Source: Carex sylvatica
Taxonomy: Eukaryota; Streptophyta; Magnoliopsida; Poales; Cyperaceae
DNA: 64,000 nucleotides
Direction of reading: 5' to 3'
NCBI GenBank assembly: GCA_964058845.1
Contig: CAXKVR010000045.1
Span: 1-64,000 of the forward strand
The notes beneath the pieces are model-generated. The model was not told the origin of the DNA and made no database searches. It saw nothing but the letters and a program-made list of their open reading frames with translations. This document shows positions 60,015 through 64,000 of the stretch, piece by piece. The translations under genes were made by a program, and so were the position numbers. Numbering within the stretch: position 1 is the first letter of the stretch; each line of letters begins with the position of its first letter.

Positions 60015-61040
60015 ATATTAGCATTTTCCTTCATTTTTCATTATTTTTTCTACTGCTTGATTTTGTACTACATAAATTCGAAACTTTCAAAATTTTGCAT
60101 GTGCATGCATCACTCATGGAGTAGATGGATTTTCATGGTTTGATTCATCGTTTGAAACCAGACTTTTTGAGTTGTGCTCACTAGTCCATCTTGATGAGCA
60201 CATCACACTCTAGCTTTGCTATAATTAAATAATTGATTAGGGACATTATTATAGAATAATTTTATAAATAAAAATTCTAAAAAATATAAAATTTGGTTTG
60301 CAAGTACATATTCATATGGAGATCATGTTGAGCGGTTCGGATCAACCGTTAGGATTTTGAAAACTCAAATATTGGACCGTTGCACAGAGGCCCTCTATGC
60401 TACGGGTAGCATATTAGCATTTTCCTTCATTTTAGATTATTTTTTCTACTGCTTGATTTTGTACTAAATAAATTCGAAACTTTCAAAATTTTACATGTAC
60501 ACGCATCACTCATGAAGTAGATGGATTTCAACGGTTTGATTCGTCGTTTGAAGCCAATCCGATAGACTTTTTGAGTTGTGCTCACTAATCCATCTTGGTG
60601 AGCACATCACACTCTAGCTTTGCTCCAATTAAATAATTGATTAGGGACTTTATTATAGAATAATTTTATAAATAAAAATTCTAGAAAATATAAAATTTGA
60701 TTTGCAACTACATATTCATATGAAGATCATGTTGAACGGTTCGGATCGACGTTAGAATTTTGAAAACTCAAATATTGAGCCGTTGCACGGAGGCCCTCTA
60801 TGCTACTCGTAGCACCATAGCCAACTCTGAAAATAAATACATAAAATAACTTATAAAAGGTTCATTTTTTTTACTGCTTGACTTTATACTAAATGAATTC
60901 AAAACTTAAAATTTTCCATGTACATGCATTACTCATGAAGTAGATATATTTTTACAGTTTAAATTCATCATTTGAAACCAATATAATAGACTTTTAGAGT
61001 TGTGTTCACCAACTTCTCTTGGTGAACACATTACATCCTA
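59881..61040. repeat. About 400-bp tandem units built from two MITE families
   Basis: CTAAAAAATGTTAAATTTGG-like text begins units at 59881, 60277 and 60681 (period 396 and 404). Each unit contains the right arm of the preceding palindromic MITE followed by a half of MITE family B (CTACTGCTTGATTTTGTACTA, CATCACTCATG-AGTAGATGG). A further family-B half lies at 60865-61030. Confidence 0.8.
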
Positions 61041-61604
61041 ACTTTGCTCTGATCAGAATATTGTGAGCACATCACATTCTAACTCTGATCGGAATATTTT
61101 CCAACATACTTATAAAGAGCTAGCTTATTTAACATGGGATGGAACTACATTATATAAGTGAGCATAAAAAAATTCATGGAAATAAAAGATTATACAACAT
61201 GAGCTTCGCATGTGCAGATAGCCAATGAGTTTACAATACAAAAATAACAATAAAGAAGTTAACACAGTGCCTAATTCTAAAGGAAGAGTGGAAGACAAAT
61301 GAATATGAAATCCCGGGAAATGGCAACATTGACAACACTTTTCTGGACAGATAAAAGTTAAAAAAGAAAAAAAGAAAAAAAAGATGAGCCCCATTCCAAA
61401 GGTTGAAACAAATTAAGAAACAAAATAATTGCCATAAAAGAATTGAAAACCGCGCGTTCCGCAACTTATATTCTTCTTGTTATTTCTTGAACGATAATAT
61501 ATGGATAGACCGTTTCACTATTGTTTATTAGATCGTCTTAATTTAAAATTTAGAAGCACAATGGGTGGATTCTTGTTGCTAGTTTGGTCACAGAGCACCA
61601 CCTA
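61041..61604. other. Intergenic, no gene supported
   Basis: Poly-A rich patch at 61358-61384. Nothing else. Confidence 0.35.
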
Positions 61605-61613
61605 TAAGATATA

Positions 61614-62740
61614 GGGAAAAAAATTTATTTGTCACTCCAAAATTTGAAAATTAGTTATTTGTCATCCTAAAACTTTAAATTAGTTATTTGTCATCTCAAA
61701 GTTATTAAATTAAGATAATTGCCACAATTATACACTAAATTCAGATTTTTGATTTATAATATTCTGAAAATTCAACAAATTATATTATTGACCAAAATAT
61801 CCCTGCTCAAGATTATGAAATACTGAATCTAGTCCGTCAGGTCCCAAACCTAAGCACACGGCATCAGCCCGCCTTTCTCCTCCGCACCACCCTCACGGCA
61901 TCAGCCCGCCTCTCTCCTCCGCACCACCCTCTGTCTTCCCTCTCAGTCCTAAGAAAAATTAAATACATAAATTAAGTATCTATCACCAGCAGGCAGCAGC
62001 CAAAATTAATGAATAAATTTTCTTGTTTAGATATAATTAATGAATTGAATTTACTATATAATTATTTTCTTGTTTAGATAACTTGTTTACAGTCCACATA
62101 GAAAGAAAGGATAAACTCAATTAAGTATAGGTCAACAAAGGAAAATAACTCACCAAAACACGGCATCATCTGCACGAATCTCAGAACTCAGTTCAATACC
62201 AGAATACCAGAATCTCAGAACTCAGACAATTTCACGAGAAAAAGAGGAAGCAAAAACAAATTCTAAATTGAAGTCGAGATTCTTACACTCTACAGTAGCG
62301 GATTGGCTTGACGGAAGGGGAAGGGGTTCTTGCTGTCGATGGAGACGAGTGGTTCTCGCTGGAGAAGTGGGCGTCGAGAGCGGTTCTGTTCAATTGTCGA
62401 AGAAGAGAGGCTCGCTGGAGAAGAGAGGCGAAGAAGTGGGGGATCTGTTTAGTGAAGAAGAAGAGAGGTGAAGAAGGGAGGCGAATGGATCTGTTGAATG
62501 ACTAATAGAAGAAGAAGGGATATGTTCAACTGAAATTGAAGGGTAACATTGGAAATACTAAAATACGATTTTTTATACGTTAATTTTCAGAATATTATAA
62601 ATTAAAAATCTGAATTTAGTGTATAATTGTGACAATTAGTTTAATTTAATAACTTTGGAGTGACAAATAAATAATTTAAAGTTTTAGGATGACAAATAAC
62701 TAATTTTTAAGTTTTGAAGTGGCAAATAAAAAAAATTCCC
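61614..62740. mobile_element. Non-autonomous MULE (1127 bp) with perfect 9-bp target duplication
   Basis: TAAGATATA stands on both sides (61605-61613 and 62741-62749). Ends: GGGAAAAAAATTTATTTGTC and (reverse) GGGAATTTTTTTTATTTGCC. The inverted ends extend about 170 bp, with three GTCA(C/T)-type TTAGTTATTTGTCATCC blocks on each side. The interior has a duplicated CACGGCATCAGCCCGCC-CTCTCCTCCGCACCACCCTC block (61858-61925) and a GC-rich, purine-rich section (62290-62510) whose composition resembles an exon, so gene-fragment capture is possible. No transposase. Confidence 0.88.
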
Positions 62741-64000
62741 TAAGATATACGGCACAAGTTACCACGTATATCACGTATATTGCTGTCTCAATCTAATATT
62801 GGAATTTTGAAGATATTGCGGACTTGCAAAACTGACGCAGTGCCGGTCAGTATAGTTTAAATTTGTGCGTATCTCTGTACAGTCTGTTGAATTCAAGCCT
62901 AAATTTGATATCCAATATTACAAACATGATCTATATTAAATATATAGATATCTTGCTTATAAAAATAATAATGAGATTTGATATATGTTTCAAAACTTCA
63001 ACGACCGAAATCAATTAATTGTCGCTGATGAATCATAAGAAAAAAAATTACATAAGTTACATGAAATTTGACTGTTAGACTATCTATACGTAGAATACAT
63101 ATTTCTAAATTTACTTTTCAATTTTGATTTTATTTAATTTTTTGAAAACTCACGATTGAAATTGTGATTGTAGTTTTCTGCATACAAAATTAATTTATTT
63201 TTATTTTTTCTGAAAAAATTGACTTGATTTAGTTTCTAATTTTTTCAAGTAGAAATGTAAAAAATACTTACAATTTACCTCTATAAAATTTCCACTATGA
63301 CTCTAAAATTATACCAAAAATAAAATTTGAAATTACGATATATAATCTACAGATACTTATCATGGATCCGCCACTGAAAATGGAGCATATAATATAGGAT
63401 AGTGATTGATGATAATTATTTGAAAGGAGCTTTCCAGATGAAAACTAATCAGAAGTGGTTGTCATTCTTCAGTAAAGAAAAACATCCTCCAACTTTAAAC
63501 GGTTCCCCGCTTCTTCTGGTACTTTAAAATATACCTAAGAACGAGAGAATGTCAGAGGAACAAGAGATTATTATTTTACAGGGAATAATTCTTCTTTACT
63601 GAAACCATTTTGCTTAATCTTTATCCCACATATATAGCCCGGTGATATCTTCTTACTTTTGTTAATTTTTTACTTCATTTTAATTTTGGTTCAAGTGCCT
63701 GTGTAGGCACTGAGCATCCTTTTTCTTTTTCTTTCGAACACGTACTACTCTTTCTATGAATTGCGCTAAGCTTGACCTCTAGATACTTTTTTTTTTGTTA
63801 AATAAAAAAAGATAATATACAGTTTTTTTTTTTACAGAAGAACATATATGTATTAGGTCAGTTGATGTTCTTGGGGGCGGAATCAGAAAATTTGTTCAAT
63901 TCGGATTAATTGTAAGAATTCAGAGTTTTTTTAAAATTCAAAGCAAATTAATATATAGTAGACAGTTCTAAGATTTGTTCGAAATTTTCACAAACAAATT
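62741..64000. other. Intergenic to the right edge, repeat ends only
   Basis: GGATCCGCCACTG at 63364-63376 is the reverse of CAGTGGCGGATCC, a common hAT MITE terminus. A similar GGGGGCGGAATCAGAAAAT starts near 63873. Neither can be paired with a second end inside the window. No gene is supported. Confidence 0.4.

Noticed and set aside
62268..62505. Open frames in the GC-rich core of the MULE
   Set aside because: Low-complexity Arg/Glu/Gly text inside a transposon, without a domain. Kept only as possible captured exon sequence.

Overview
The window is nuclear DNA of a flowering plant. It is AT-rich, its genes have short exons split by GT-AG introns, and the spaces between genes are filled with DNA transposons, fold-back MITEs, retrotransposon pieces and simple repeats. 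I cannot name the species from sequence alone. No rRNA or tRNA gene, CRISPR array or bacterial-type operon was seen.

Four host genes can be assembled exon by exon with an unbroken reading frame. They are a CHY-zinc-finger/RING E3 ubiquitin ligase (minus, 19787-22746, 11 exons, 263 aa), a root-cap/LEA-like secreted protein (minus, 34451-35594, 2 exons, 354 aa), a small ankyrin-repeat protein (plus, 37139-38656, 6 exons, 208 aa) and a short LRR protein of the LRR1/SERK-ectodomain type (minus, 53771-56897, 6 exons, 216 aa). They look like separate, ordinary housekeeping or signalling genes and share no obvious pathway.

The left end (1 to about 6577) is a decayed Mutator-like element (MULE). It carries a broken MuDR-type transposase on the minus strand facing a broken plant mobile domain (PMD) gene on the plus strand, with subterminal GC-rich repeats; its left end lies outside the window. 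A 1.88-kb non-autonomous element at 17697-19578 has about 335-bp inverted ends with the same terminal sequence and GGCGGTCC-type motif, so it is probably mobilised by this family. Another non-autonomous MULE (61614-62740) has a perfect 9-bp target duplication, and two 210-bp MULE-type MITEs lie at 7221 and 9315.

From 11 to 17 kb, 29 to 31 kb and 59 to 61 kb the DNA is almost a mosaic of palindromic MITEs, several of one family. hAT-type MITEs occur at 15369, 29991 and 36196. A degenerate hAT transposase piece is at 45112, a Helitron-like 5' end at 41658, and LINE-type zinc-binding and RNase H-like remnants at 32699, 39978 and 53178.

A decayed Ty1-copia element with 171-bp LTRs (47182-53172) carries three LTRs and sits inside a LINE remnant, whose reading frame continues on the far side of the insertion. 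Long stretches at 25-29 kb, 30.6-32.6 kb and 57-59.5 kb show no supported gene.
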